Part shown: positions 19,266 to 28,975 of the stretch, in pieces | Layout of the letters: the number at the start of each line of letters is the position of its first letter | Position numbering within the stretch: the stretch's first letter is position 1 | NCBI RefSeq assembly: GCF_030817055.1 | Contig: NZ_JAUSYV010000002.1 | Location: forward strand, 310,001-374,000 | Source of the DNA: Bacillus sp. V2I10 | Lineage (GTDB): Bacteria; Bacillota; Bacilli; Bacillales; Bacillaceae | DNA length: 64,000 nt | Reading direction: 5' to 3' | Made by a program: the position numbers and the translations under genes | The notes under the pieces: model-generated | Databases searched by the model: none | What the model saw: the letters and a program-made list of their open reading frames with translations, nothing else | What the model was told of the DNA's origin: nothing

Positions 19266-19294
<29 letters not shown>
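18497..19294 (+). CDS. parA: ParA-family partition ATPase
   Basis: A 265-residue deviant-Walker ATPase. KGGCSKSTSS forms the ParA-type Walker A near residue 14, DMDGQGNLTSFL the switch I region and WIIIDTPPALS the Walker B. No N-terminal DNA-binding domain is present, which is typical of type Ib plasmid partition with a small RHH partner. GAGG at 18488-18491 supports the ATG at 18497; GTG 18491 is the alternative. It overlaps the next gene by 29 bp and follows the iteron array, so the three parts form a partition cassette. Confidence 0.85.
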
Positions 19295-19772
<478 letters not shown>

Positions 19773-19830
19773 AGATAAAACGATTGAATTGATTTCTAAA
19801 AACTTTCATTCAAACGAAATCAGATAAAAG

Positions 19831-19867
19831 AAAAAGAGCAATCAGGTTATTTCTGATTGCTCTTTTT
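19831..19867 (+). terminator. terminator after the partition operon
   Basis: AAAAAGAGCAATCAG and CTGATTGCTCTTTTT form a 15-bp perfect stem with a 7-base loop. Confidence 0.9.
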
Positions 19868-19949
19868 AATATAACGCTTTGTTAATAATAATATTAATTT
19901 ATTATTCTTTCTTTCGCTCACGAGCAGCAGTATTAGGAGCTGACTTTAA

Positions 19950-20111
19950 GATTCATTTTTAGATGCAACTGAAGAGATGCTTTTAGAGCGTCTTGCAGCA
20001 AGAAATGCACAAATACCTGAAGTTACGTTTCGGTTATCTGAGACTAACCTTAAAGAGTACATGCTTCTATTCGAACCTCCTTCTCAAGAAGAGCTGATCC
20101 ATCTCATATAA
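19950..20111 (+). pseudogene. unrecognised coding remnant
   Basis: A 53-codon open frame without start codon or ribosome site, with strong coding character (ATEEMLLERLAARNAQIPEV, then TFRLSETNLKEYMLLFE). It is probably the tail of a lost plasmid gene. No family is recognised. Confidence 0.4.
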
Positions 20112-20622
20112 CAACAAACGGGTGCAAAAAAGACGAAGTTAATCACTCATTTTTGTTTGTTTAAAAAATCAACAATAAGCGTTTAACAGAACCTCATATT
20201 AAGCTATTGCACCTTTAAAAGTTTTACTGTTTAAAAGTACCATTAGCGAATTAGATTTCAAACCTCCATTTCCTTATTGATAATCGACATCTTAATCATT
20301 GAAAATCACGCTTCTTCTCTACTGTATTGATGTGAAACGCCTTAGTTACTTTCATACACAACAGATGTTCTTAACTTTTTTGATATATTGAATTCAAATA
20401 ATATTTGAAACATGTATAAAATAATATTGATAATACAAATATAAACATCAATAATGGTGAAAATAAAATATATGATAATGACAATGATAAAAACATATGA
20501 CAATGATAACAATGTTGTCATTGTCAATGATGTAATTACTCTAAACATAGGTTAATATCGAGAAATCCGTAAATTTCGATTTCATTAACACTCATCGCTT
20601 TCATATATATAAGAACTTTAAT
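20112..20622. other. intergenic region with palindrome and low-complexity DNA
   Basis: No gene is supported. TGACAATGA (20498-20506) and TCATTGTCA (20518-20526) form a 9-bp inverted repeat. The plus strand at about 20413-20500 would encode Asn/Asp-rich sequence resembling the linker of the RHH protein, possibly debris from a duplicate. One GGGTGCAAA-type repeat fragment lies at 20120. Confidence 0.4.
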
Positions 20623-20650
20623 AAAAACCCCAGAGAATATGATCTCTAGG
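20623..20650 (-). terminator. terminator after the 55-aa gene, copy 1
   Basis: On the minus strand CCCTAGAG pairs with CTCTGGGG and is followed by TTTTTATT. Confidence 0.6.
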
Positions 20651-20658
20651 GCCTCTTT

Positions 20659-20826
20659 TTAGTTAGCTATTTTATCGCGTACTTCAATCCAGCCTACTTG
20701 CTCAGATACGATCTCTTTTACCTCAGCATGGATGATTTGATCTTTTTCCCTTTCAGATAACCCCACAAATTCCTCTTCATCAAAAGTGATAACAAAATCA
20801 TTTGGAATCTTAGCGATCACTCTCAT
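20659..20826 (-). CDS. 55-residue acidic hypothetical protein, copy 1
   Basis: A small gene (MRVIAKIPNDFVITFDEEEF, then VGLSEREKDQIIHAEVKEIV) with GAGGGGATCCT directly before the ATG and a terminator after the stop. A paralogue of equal length lies at 34874-35041. The two differ at about nine residues, mostly conservative changes, which supports a real protein. It is acidic, probably helical and of unknown function. It diverges from the conserved 420-bp repeat. Confidence 0.7.
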   Translation of the reverse strand: MRVIAKIPNDFVITFDEEEFVGLSEREKDQIIHAEVKEIVSEQVGWIEVRDKIAN

Positions 20827-20904
20827 AGGATCCCCTCATTTAGAATGTATTGTTATAAGCCGGATCTGGTTATGACTGATTCGTATAGATCTTACGAAGT
20901 TATG

Positions 20905-21324
20905 AATGTCGAGAATGTTCGTTTTTTTCAAGGAATCTTTTTTACAAGGAGCTAGCTTGTAAGATAGTGTATTTGCTAGCTCCTCACTATCATATGAAAC
21001 GAACAATGAAAATAATCTCCTCCCTCCCTTTCGTGATGCAGCCGCTGAATTGGTGCACTGAACCACTTTTCCGATTCGAAAAACCTAAGAAAAATCAATC
21101 CTATCTGTTATGTAAAAGAGGTGAGGGGAGGTATCTTAAAGCATTTTTATGATTGTAAGATTCATTAATTTATAGAAAAAAAGATTTAAAAAGCTTGTCT
21201 ATGCTCCATTTCTTATAACCAGGCAAAACAAAAACACGAACAATCACCTTGTTCGTGGTGCAGATTTTTTGTATATAGCTAAGCTAAAAAGAACCAAATT
21301 TCGTTCAAGTACCTTCACTTATTC
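20905..21324. repeat. 420-bp duplicated hairpin-rich module, copy 1
   Basis: This stretch is nearly identical to 35130-35551. It contains the inverted repeat GGAGCTAGC (20948-20956)/GCTAGCTCC (20975-20983) and a terminator-like hairpin CACGAACAA (21235-21243)/TTGTTCGTG (21249-21257) followed by TTTTTTG. A 52-61 codon frame exists in both copies, but the substitutions I could read there (CCG/CTG, CCT/TCT, AAA/AGA) all change amino acids, arguing against protein constraint. A structured RNA or a recent duplication are both possible. Confidence 0.85.
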
Positions 21325-21379
21325 CCATGAAAAGCTCGGTAATATATATCATAATTTTCAAAAGATTATAAATATTACC

Positions 21380-21441
21380 TTGACTGTTTAAATCGGATGA
21401 GCCTATACTTTTTATATGGTTTGTTAGTAACCTTAACAAAC
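21380..21441 (+). promoter_or_regulatory. promoter and ROK-type operator of the catabolic operon
   Basis: TTGACT (21380-21385), 18 bp, TATACT (21404-21409). Immediately downstream GTTTGTTA (21419-21426) and TAACAAAC (21434-21441) form a perfect 8-bp inverted repeat with a 7-bp centre, located over the transcript start. That is the expected place for repression by the ROK regulator encoded first in the operon. Confidence 0.75.
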
Positions 21442-21460
21442 AAAAAGGTAGGTGAATGAT

Positions 21461-22648
21461 GTGACATCTTTTTCGAAGGGAAAAGCAAGTCCTCCATTAA
21501 TGAGAGAGCTAAATCGAAACTTAATATTACAAGAGCTTCGATCTCATCCACTACAATCTCGTGCTGCTTTAGCAAAAAAAACAAAGCTTAGCAGACCTAG
21601 TGTGTCTGAGTTGGTAAAAGAAATGATAAACGAGGGAATGGTTCGCGAAGTGGGAATGGGAAATTCAACTTCAAATGGGGGCCGTAAACCTATTTTACTT
21701 GAGTATAATGCTCAATCTAATTATGTTGGGGGAGCTATCTTACAAGATGGTTTGATAAAAGTGACACTCGCGGACATGAATGGAAACTTCATCAAAACGG
21801 ATAGTGAATGCATTAAAATGCCTGTGAACGACAATGCGATTATTACCGTTGTAGATTCAATGTTAACAAAAATTATCACCTCTTTTTCAATATCCAAAAA
21901 TCAGATTCTAGGTATGGTAATCGGCGTACCAGGAATCACCACAGAAACAGGAGAAGGAATAAGATTTTCACCTGGAGTATCCTGGTCGGACAATGACGTA
22001 GTAAGAATATTTGAAAAGCAGATTGGTATTCCTGTTGTAATTGACAATGATGTGAATCTAATGACACTCGGCGAATTTCATAAAGGATTGGGTGCCAGTT
22101 ATCAAAATACAATCTACTTATTTGCAGGAAACGGAATTGGAAGCGGTATTATTATTAACGGAGAATTTATTAGAGGTGCACATAGAGCAGCTGGGGAGAT
22201 CGGGTATATGCTGATCGGTAACACTTTAAATAATAACTTAGACATGGGTGTTTTTGAATCAAATTATGGTACTACTGGATTACTGCAAAGGATGGAGCGC
22301 TTAGGTTTGCCCGTTGATTGCGGTAAAAAGGCGATCTTTCAATTGCAACGCTTCTCATTGCAAGATACAAGTGCTAAGGAGTTATTAAATGAACTGCTTG
22401 ATAGCTGGACCATAGCTATTGTAAACCTAGCAAGCATCCTAGACCCTGAACTTGTTATTCTCTCTGGGGAAATGTCTGACTTACAAGATGAGTACCTGGA
22501 GTTATTAAAGAAAAGCATCGAGAGGTACATACCAAAATTACCATCCATTTCATTAACGACACTTGGTTCTAAAGCTGGGCTATATGGCGCTATTCATCTT
22601 GCATTGGAGGAATTCACTCAGTTCGGCTATCAGAATAGATCATTATAA
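21461..22648 (+). CDS. ROK-family transcriptional repressor (first gene of the operon)
   Basis: An N-terminal winged helix (about residues 14-65, ILQELRSHPLQSRAALAKKT then LSRPSVSELVKEMINEG) is followed by a ROK sugar-kinase fold. The phosphate-binding DxGGT is replaced by YVGGAILQDGL and the CxCGxxGC zinc motif is missing, so it should be a sensor without kinase activity, although the sugar-site motif VVIDNDVNLMTLGE and GNGIGSGIIING are kept. GTG 21461 is favoured by AGGTAGGTG six bases upstream; GTG 21452 is the alternative. It lies 16 bp before the binding-protein gene and probably represses its own operon until an aminosugar-like effector binds. Confidence 0.85.
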   Translation: MTSFSKGKASPPLMRELNRNLILQELRSHPLQSRAALAKKTKLSRPSVSELVKEMINEGMVREVGMGNSTSNGGRKPILLEYNAQSNYVGGAILQDGLIKVTLADMNGNFIKTDSECIKMPVNDNAIITVVDSMLTKIITSFSISKNQILGMVIGVPGITTETGEGIRFSPGVSWSDNDVVRIFEKQIGIPVVIDNDVNLMTLGEFHKGLGASYQNTIYLFAGNGIGSGIIINGEFIRGAHRAAGEIGYMLIGNTLNNNLDMGVFESNYGTTGLLQRMERLGLPVDCGKKAIFQLQRFSLQDTSAKELLNELLDSWTIAIVNLASILDPELVILSGEMSDLQDEYLELLKKSIERYIPKLPSISLTTLGSKAGLYGAIHLALEEFTQFGYQNRSL

Positions 22649-22664
22649 TCTAGGAGGGGTAGAC

Positions 22665-23732
22665 ATGTTCAAGAAAAAGGGATTAATTAGTTTACTTTTG
22701 GTTATGGTATTGGTCATCATTACTGCCTGTAACAGCAACAGCAGTGGGGGAAGTGAAAAAGGAAACAGCAAAGAAAATGAAGGCGATACGGGTAAGCTTG
22801 TCATCTATACAGCTCGTGACCAAGCGGTTGTTGACAAGGTAGTCGGAATGTTTAACGAAAAATATCCAAATATAGAAGTCGAGACACTTACAATGGGGGC
22901 ACAACAAATCTTAGAGCGTATACGGGGAGAGAAAGCAAATCCGCAGGCTGATTTTTGGTGGGGAGGTACACAATCTTCACTCATGGTAGGAGCAGAGGAA
23001 GATCTACTTGCTGCATTTAAGCCATCTTTTGATGATGTGATTGAAGAAGAACATAAAGATGCTGAGGGCCGTTGGTATGGTGAAATGCTTTTGCCGGAGG
23101 TTATCATGATTAACAGTGAAGCCCTAAAGAAAGAAGATGCCCCGCAGGATTGGGATGAACTTCTAAATAAAGAGTGGAAGGACAAAATTGTTATTCGTGG
23201 TGTCATGGCTTCTGGAACGATGAGAACCATTTATTCGTCTATGATTTTCCGTGAAGGAGCAGATACTCCTGAGAAAGGTTATGAATGGCTTGAAAAGCTT
23301 GATGCAAATACCAAGGAGTATGCTCAAGACCCGACAAACTTGTATTTGAAATTAGCTAGACAAGAAGGATTGATATCGCTTTGGAATCTGCAGGATATTC
23401 TTCTTCAGAAAAATGAAAATAACCAGCCATTTGATTATGTTTATCCAGAAAGTGGTGCACCTATTTTAGTTGACGGAGTAGCTATGGTGGAGGGTGCTAA
23501 AAACAAGGCAAATGCAGAAAAATTTTATGAATTCTTATTCTCAAAAGATACCAGAGCTAAACTTGCCGATGAATTATATCAAATTCCAACACGTACGGAT
23601 ATTGCAAAAGAGGATATGCCTGACTGGTATAAAGAGTTAGATCTGAAAGCACTTGATATTGATTGGTCAATAATGGCTGAAAAAGAAGCAGAGTGGATGC
23701 AGCATTGGGATGAAAATATTAAAGGAAAATAA
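22665..23732 (+). CDS. ABC transporter solute-binding lipoprotein (AfuA/Fbp type)
   Basis: A 355-residue extracellular binding protein. The signal sequence ends in a lipobox, ITAC with Cys22, so it is anchored to the outer face of the membrane. KLVIYTARDQAVVDKVVGMF starts the mature fold and ADFWWGGTQSSLM is the ligand-region motif shared with iron(III)-, 2-aminoethylphosphonate- and polyol-binding proteins. TAGGAGGGG supports the ATG at 22665. A hairpin follows, so it should be made in excess over the ATPase and permease. The ligand is unknown. Confidence 0.85.
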   Translation: MFKKKGLISLLLVMVLVIITACNSNSSGGSEKGNSKENEGDTGKLVIYTARDQAVVDKVVGMFNEKYPNIEVETLTMGAQQILERIRGEKANPQADFWWGGTQSSLMVGAEEDLLAAFKPSFDDVIEEEHKDAEGRWYGEMLLPEVIMINSEALKKEDAPQDWDELLNKEWKDKIVIRGVMASGTMRTIYSSMIFREGADTPEKGYEWLEKLDANTKEYAQDPTNLYLKLARQEGLISLWNLQDILLQKNENNQPFDYVYPESGAPILVDGVAMVEGAKNKANAEKFYEFLFSKDTRAKLADELYQIPTRTDIAKEDMPDWYKELDLKALDIDWSIMAEKEAEWMQHWDENIKGK

Positions 23733-23802
23733 CAGAGAGAGATAAGTGGTTTTATTTCAAACTATATTGATTTTTTATAACGGCTACATCCATTCATAGG
23801 CT

Positions 23803-23843
23803 GGCCTTGAGAAGATAAAAACCCTCTCGAGGCCTCCTTTATT
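23803..23843 (+). terminator. intra-operon hairpin (attenuating terminator)
   Basis: GGCCTTGAGA (23803-23812) pairs with TCTCGAGGCC (23825-23834) with one G-U type mismatch and is followed by TCCTTTATTT. It lies between the binding-protein and ATPase genes and would favour the binding protein, as in many importer operons. Confidence 0.65.
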
Positions 23844-23882
23844 TCAAATAAAGAAGTTTTCATGAAAACGAGGTGCATAAAG

Positions 23883-24953
23883 ATGAAAAGCGTGAAGCTG
23901 GATAAAGTAAGCAAAATGTTCGGTAAAGCTCGTGGAGTTGAAAACGTCGATATCGATATAAAACCAGGGGAGTTCTTTACTTTCCTAGGGCCAAGTGGGT
24001 GTGGCAAAACAACTACCCTAAGGATGATAGCTGGCTTCTATTTTCCATCTGAAGGGAAGGTGCTTTTCGATGATCATGATGTAACCACCCTCCAGCCCAA
24101 CAAAAGAAACATTGGAATGGTTTTTCAAAACTATGCATTATTTCCCCATATGACTGTTTTTGAAAATATTGCTTTTGGACTCGAAGTCCGTAAATTAAGC
24201 AAAGCTGAAATAAGAAGAAAAGTAGAGAAAGCCCAATCGATGGTTCACCTCGATCAATATGGTGAACGAAAAATAAATGAGTTATCAGGAGGACAGCAGC
24301 AGCGTGTTGCTCTTGCAAGAGCACTCGTTATTGAACCAAACATTCTTTTGCTGGATGAGCCCCTATCAAATTTGGACGCGAAGTTGCGTGAAGAGACTCG
24401 CCTTGAAATTAAGCGATTACAGCTGGAGCTTGGTGTGACAACTATCTATGTTACACACGATCAAACAGAAGCAATGGCAATGTCAGACCGTATTATGGTT
24501 ATGAACAATGGAGTTGTGCAGCAAATTGGATCTCCAGAAGAAATCTATAACAGACCCATCAACAAATTCGTCGCATCTTTTATCGGGGAATCCAATGTAC
24601 TGGATGCTACTATTGATCAAATTTCTGAAAACGGCATAACGGCTAAAACGTCAGATGGATTGGATTTGAAGGGGTTGCTCAAAAACTCATCACCGAACGT
24701 GTCCTTTCGTGCAGGTGAGCCTATTAAACTATCAATACGTCCAGAAGCACTGGCAGAAGGGCCAGGGCCTAATCAATTCAGTGCAGAAGTTCAATTTGTA
24801 GAATTTACGGGTGTCACCATCAACTACATTGTAAAGGCAAATGAAACCACGCTTAAGGTAATGGTTGTCAACAAAGGGAACAAGGTGATGAGTCGAGGTG
24901 AAAAAATAATGCTCCACATTCCCGAAAGAAGCATTTATTTTATTGGAGAATAG
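23883..24953 (+). CDS. ABC transporter ATP-binding protein (FbpC/PotA type)
   Basis: A 356-residue importer ATPase. Walker A GPSGCGKTT (36-44), Q-loop in MVFQNYALFPHMTV, signature LSGGQQQRVALARAL, Walker B ILLLDEPLSNLDAK, H-loop THDQTEAM, and a C-terminal TOBE-type regulatory domain (about 240-356). The ATG at 23883 is preceded by GAGGTG; an in-frame ATG at 23862 lacks spacing. It energises the permease encoded 13 bp downstream. Confidence 0.93.
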   Translation: MKSVKLDKVSKMFGKARGVENVDIDIKPGEFFTFLGPSGCGKTTTLRMIAGFYFPSEGKVLFDDHDVTTLQPNKRNIGMVFQNYALFPHMTVFENIAFGLEVRKLSKAEIRRKVEKAQSMVHLDQYGERKINELSGGQQQRVALARALVIEPNILLLDEPLSNLDAKLREETRLEIKRLQLELGVTTIYVTHDQTEAMAMSDRIMVMNNGVVQQIGSPEEIYNRPINKFVASFIGESNVLDATIDQISENGITAKTSDGLDLKGLLKNSSPNVSFRAGEPIKLSIRPEALAEGPGPNQFSAEVQFVEFTGVTINYIVKANETTLKVMVVNKGNKVMSRGEKIMLHIPERSIYFIGE

Positions 24954-24966
24954 GAGGTGACAACGT

Positions 24967-26691
24967 ATGGCATCAATAGAAGATTTTTCAAGAAATGAAA
25001 CCTCGTGGTCACGGATTACACGTTCGAAATACTTTATTTATGTTTTGATATCGCCCCTCTTTTTAATTCTACTGGCATATGTTATTTACCCATTTTATCA
25101 AACGTTCATGGAGAGCTTTTCAAGTGCAGATGGTTCATTTTCTAACTATAAAAAGTTTTTCAGTCTTAAAAGCACGGCGAATCTGGAGGCATTGTGGAAC
25201 AGTGTGTACATATCCGTTTTAAGTGTAATCACGTGTGCAGTCGTCGGTGTCGCGATGGCCTTCTTACTAGATCGATATGAATTTCCTGGCAGAAAGATTT
25301 TATCGGTGCTTGTACTTGTTCCAATGGCATTACCGCCCTTGGTCGGGGTACTTTCGTTTACATTCTTGTATGGAGAAAGTGGAATTTTCCCTCGTGCAGT
25401 ACAAGAGCTTTTCAATTTAGAAAGTGTTCCTTTTTCTTTAAAAGGAATTACGGGAGTAATTGTCGTCCATACATTCACAATGTACACTTATTTCTACCTA
25501 ACGGCTTCAGCCGCAATTAAAGGGCTTGATCCTTCTTTGGAGGAGGCTGCTACAAGCTTGGGCTCCGGCCGAATTCGTATTTGGTTAAAAGTGATTTTAC
25601 CGATGCTTACGCCTGCGCTAGTTGCATCATCTTTGCTTGTTTTTATGATAGCAATGGCTAGTTATACAGCCCCACTCATATTCGGTGTTGAGCGAACAAT
25701 GACGATGCAGATTTATCTATCTAGGACAAATGGGAACCTTGATATGGCAGCCACCCAGTCTACCATTCTATCATTTGTTTCAATTTCCTTTCTTATCTTG
25801 ATGAGATGGTATCAAAACAAACGTAACTATCAAAACCAAAGTAAAGGAATAAGTGTCCACCGTACAGAAGTACGCTCTTCCTTTATGAAGTACTTCTCTA
25901 TGATACTTTCAATTATCGGAGTAATCGTTCTTTTATTGCCAATTCTTGTCTTAGTTCTTATCTCGTTTTCAGTAGATGGAACTTGGACGATTCAAGTTTT
26001 ACCACCTGCTTATACCTTTGAACATTATCTAACACTTTTTACTGATGAACGGACATGGCGACCAATATGGAACTCCATTCAAATGAGCTTTGTAGCCACC
26101 ATAGCAAATATCATTTTCGGTGTAGCTGCAGCTTATGTTATGGTCAGAACTAAATTTAAAGGAAAAACAGTTTTGGACATTTTGATAATGGTCCCTTGGG
26201 CACTACCCGGTACGGTTGTAGCCGTAAACCTCATTGCCGCATTCAGCGAACCAACTGTATTCAGCTTTAATCAAGTTCTGATCGGGACGTTTTGGATTCT
26301 TCCACTTGCCTACTTTGTCAGACATCTGCCACTCATTTTCAGATCGACATCTGCGAGTTTGATGCAAATGGATCAGTCGATCGAAGAAGCTGCACGGAGT
26401 CTCGGTGCTAGTTGGATAACTTCATTCCGAAGAATTATCCTCCCAATGACCATGACTGGAATCCTTGCAGGTACGTTGCTGGCATTTGTACAGGGCATTG
26501 GTGAATTTGTTGCTTCCATTTTAATATATAGCACATCGACTATGCCCTTATCTGTAGCAATATTCCAAAAAATGTATGCCTTTCAATTTGGGACGGCATG
26601 TGCATACGGCGTTTTGCAAATCCTATTGATTCTTATCGTTCTATTCGTCTCACAAAAATTGACTAATGGAAAAGCTGGATCCGCAATGTAA
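24967..26691 (+). CDS. ABC transporter fused double permease (FbpB type)
   Basis: A 574-residue protein with about twelve membrane segments, made of two fused permease halves. Each half carries an EAA loop that docks to the ATPase: EEAATSLGSGRIRIWLKVIL (first half) and EEAARSLGASWITSFRRIIL (second half). Such fusions are typical of iron(III), thiamine and aminophosphonate importers. GGAGGTG precedes the ATG at 24967. Confidence 0.92.
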   Translation: MASIEDFSRNETSWSRITRSKYFIYVLISPLFLILLAYVIYPFYQTFMESFSSADGSFSNYKKFFSLKSTANLEALWNSVYISVLSVITCAVVGVAMAFLLDRYEFPGRKILSVLVLVPMALPPLVGVLSFTFLYGESGIFPRAVQELFNLESVPFSLKGITGVIVVHTFTMYTYFYLTASAAIKGLDPSLEEAATSLGSGRIRIWLKVILPMLTPALVASSLLVFMIAMASYTAPLIFGVERTMTMQIYLSRTNGNLDMAATQSTILSFVSISFLILMRWYQNKRNYQNQSKGISVHRTEVRSSFMKYFSMILSIIGVIVLLLPILVLVLISFSVDGTWTIQVLPPAYTFEHYLTLFTDERTWRPIWNSIQMSFVATIANIIFGVAAAYVMVRTKFKGKTVLDILIMVPWALPGTVVAVNLIAAFSEPTVFSFNQVLIGTFWILPLAYFVRHLPLIFRSTSASLMQMDQSIEEAARSLGASWITSFRRIILPMTMTGILAGTLLAFVQGIGEFVASILIYSTSTMPLSVAIFQKMYAFQFGTACAYGVLQILLILIVLFVSQKLTNGKAGSAM

Positions 26692-26703
26692 GGGGGAAAG
26701 AAA

Positions 26704-27450
26704 ATGAACGCACTTGAGTTACACGGAAGGCAACTTGATGAATTTAAAAAAGCTGCCTTTGTGGTACTGCCACTTGGAAGCTTTGAATACCACGGTCCCC
26801 ATTCTCCCTATGGTACGGATATTATCCTTGCGGAAGGTTTTGGGGACTTAATTCAAAAGGACCTTGGTGGTATTGTCTATCCAACTGTTCCATATTCCTC
26901 CTGTCCAGGAAAAACGGCTAAATATCCAGGAACGATTTCCGTCCGACCTTCTATCATGCTTGAATACTTGTCGGATATATTACAGGGAATACTCGAACTC
27001 GGGACCGAGAGAATTGTCCTTCTGAATGCCCATGATGCCAACATGGGACTTTCACGATCAGTTGCCGAGTACATCACCATTCATTATCCAAACGCAAAGT
27101 TTTTATTGATAAATTGGTGGCAAATGGTTGAAGTTGGAAAAGCCGAGGAACTCGGTTTTATTGGAACAACCGGAAGAGGACATGGAGGTCCGTTTGAAAT
27201 GTCTACTGTAAAAGCTTTCAGGCCTGATCTCGTAAACGTGGAGCGAGAAGATAACGAATTCAATGAGACAAACAAGTATTCGACCCTCCCATATATAACA
27301 GTAGAGGGAACACCTGAGAGTTGGGATGGATACACAGGATTAATTAAACAAACAGCGCAGGAAAAAGGAGAAGTAATCGTCAGAGCTGCGGCAGATAACA
27401 TGAATAAGCTAATAAAAAATTGGCTTATCGGAACCGAGAGAGGAGACTGA
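26704..27450 (+). CDS. creatininase-family amidohydrolase
   Basis: A 248-residue member of the creatininase superfamily of metal-dependent amidohydrolases. The metal-binding cluster VLPLGSFEYHGPHSPYGTD provides Glu28, His30 and Asp39; NAHDAN replaces the usual NGHGGN and GRGHGGPFEMS carries a late conserved His and Glu. The family opens cyclic amides (creatinine) or hydrolyses linear amides. With an uptake system before it and a lyase after it, it probably cleaves an amide or ring of the imported compound. Its natural substrate is unknown. Confidence 0.82.
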   Translation: MNALELHGRQLDEFKKAAFVVLPLGSFEYHGPHSPYGTDIILAEGFGDLIQKDLGGIVYPTVPYSSCPGKTAKYPGTISVRPSIMLEYLSDILQGILELGTERIVLLNAHDANMGLSRSVAEYITIHYPNAKFLLINWWQMVEVGKAEELGFIGTTGRGHGGPFEMSTVKAFRPDLVNVEREDNEFNETNKYSTLPYITVEGTPESWDGYTGLIKQTAQEKGEVIVRAAADNMNKLIKNWLIGTERGD

Positions 27451-27451
27451 C

Positions 27452-28975
27452 ATGGATTCAAAATTCAGAAATCAAATTATTGAATTAGAAGGAGATTCAT
27501 TTCCATCAAAATCCTATACATCGCTGGTTTTAAAACCAGCGTACAATGAAGCAAAAAAAAATTTTTTAAAGTCAATGCTTCAAATTCACACAGCTCATCT
27601 AGTAATGCTTCAAGAGCAAGGTCTAGTTACTGAGGAAGAGGCAAAAAAAATTGGTTATGCAATTAAAAATGTAGAAGTAGACAAGCTTCAAAAAGGAGAA
27701 TATGATCCAAAGTTTGAGGATCTTTTCTTCCAAGTGGAGCATGACTTAATCAAACAGGCTGGGGATATTGCGGGTAATCTTCATATTGGACGCAGCCGTA
27801 ACGATATGGGAATTGCTATTTACCGAATGACCCTAAGAGAAAAACTCTTGGATCTCCTTGATGGTGCATTGCATTTAAGAAAATCCTTAATTGAACTCTC
27901 AAAAGAACATATTGAGACTATTATGATTGGTTACACACACACGCAACAGGCTCAGCCGACAACGCTTGGACATTATCTTAATGCCTTGACCGATATGCTT
28001 ACGCGTGACATTGGGCGTCTTCAATCAGCCTACCAAACCGTTAACCGCAGCAGCATGGGGGCGGCAGCCCTTACTACATCTGGCTTTCCGATTAGCCGTA
28101 GTCGAATGCAGGAGCTGCTTGGATTCGAAGATATAATCGATAATGCTTGGGATGCCGTGTCAGGTGCGGATTACATCATGGAAACAGCCTCTGTTGTACA
28201 AATTGCCGCATTAAACCTAGGAAGGTCCACACAGGATTTCTTGTTATGGGGTACTCAGGAATTTGCAGCTTTTCAACTTGCAGCCCCTTATGTTCAAATC
28301 AGTTCAATCATGCCACAAAAGAGAAATCCAGTTTCCATTGAACATATGAGAGCCCTGCTATCGGGTGTCGCTGGTGATGCACAGACTGTTCTCACAATGG
28401 TGCACAATACACCTTTTGGCGATATCGTAGACACTGAAGATGATATGCAGCCTTACCTTTGGAAAGCAATGGATCGTCTAAAAGGAATATATCAGCTGCT
28501 TTCGAGTGTTTTGCTGACTATGAATGTAGATAAGGAACTTTTGTTAAATCGAGCTAAAGAAAGTTTTGCTAATGTTACTGAGCTTGCAGATACGATTGTT
28601 CGGGAAGACGGCCTTTCTTTCCGCCAAGCACATCATATTGTCAGCGGTGCCGTCACATCTCTTACCCAATCTGGGAAAGATTCTCTAAGCAATCTTACTT
28701 TATCGCTTGTGAACATGTATGCCCAAAAAGTGATTGGAAAACCGTTAACTCTTACAGAGGATACCTTCAAGAACACATTGAACCCAGTTTCTTTTGTGCA
28801 CGTACGAACTTTGCCCGGAGGACCTGCTCCCAGCAGAATGACAACCACCCTGAAAAAGAAGAACGACGAGCAGCAAGAATTATTAGATTGGATAAAAAGA
28901 AAAAAAGATGCCCTTGAACAGTATGAACAGGAATTAAAATTACACGTTCATCAGTGGGCTAAAGAAAGTGAATAA
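27452..28975 (+). CDS. argininosuccinate-lyase-like C-N lyase
   Basis: A 507-residue fumarase/aspartase-superfamily enzyme. It keeps HIGRSRNDMG (111-120), GYTHTQQAQPTT (160-171) and the signature SSIMPQKRNP (284-293), which define the argininosuccinate lyase branch. It lacks the usual WGGRF start and is about 45 residues longer than ArgH, with a charged coiled-coil tail. No arginine genes are near. Relatives include lyases for ethylenediamine-disuccinate and iminodisuccinate that release fumarate from N-succinyl amines. I infer a catabolic role of that kind. It starts one base after the preceding stop and overlaps the next gene by 8 bp. Confidence 0.82.
   Translation: MDSKFRNQIIELEGDSFPSKSYTSLVLKPAYNEAKKNFLKSMLQIHTAHLVMLQEQGLVTEEEAKKIGYAIKNVEVDKLQKGEYDPKFEDLFFQVEHDLIKQAGDIAGNLHIGRSRNDMGIAIYRMTLREKLLDLLDGALHLRKSLIELSKEHIETIMIGYTHTQQAQPTTLGHYLNALTDMLTRDIGRLQSAYQTVNRSSMGAAALTTSGFPISRSRMQELLGFEDIIDNAWDAVSGADYIMETASVVQIAALNLGRSTQDFLLWGTQEFAAFQLAAPYVQISSIMPQKRNPVSIEHMRALLSGVAGDAQTVLTMVHNTPFGDIVDTEDDMQPYLWKAMDRLKGIYQLLSSVLLTMNVDKELLLNRAKESFANVTELADTIVREDGLSFRQAHHIVSGAVTSLTQSGKDSLSNLTLSLVNMYAQKVIGKPLTLTEDTFKNTLNPVSFVHVRTLPGGPAPSRMTTTLKKKNDEQQELLDWIKRKKDALEQYEQELKLHVHQWAKESE

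Noticed and set aside
20342..20548. 68-codon hydrophobic minus-strand frame
   Set aside because: It lies in low-complexity repeat DNA, has no ribosome site, and its hydrophobicity comes from complementing Asn/Asp-like codons.
20967..21152. 61-codon frame inside the duplicated 420-bp block
   Set aside because: No ribosome site, and the substitutions read between the two copies all change amino acids, so protein selection is not supported; the block is reported as a repeat.
27452..28975. Annotating the lyase as arginine-biosynthetic argH
   Set aside because: No argG or other arginine genes nearby, an altered N-terminus, greater length and a catabolic operon context argue against it.
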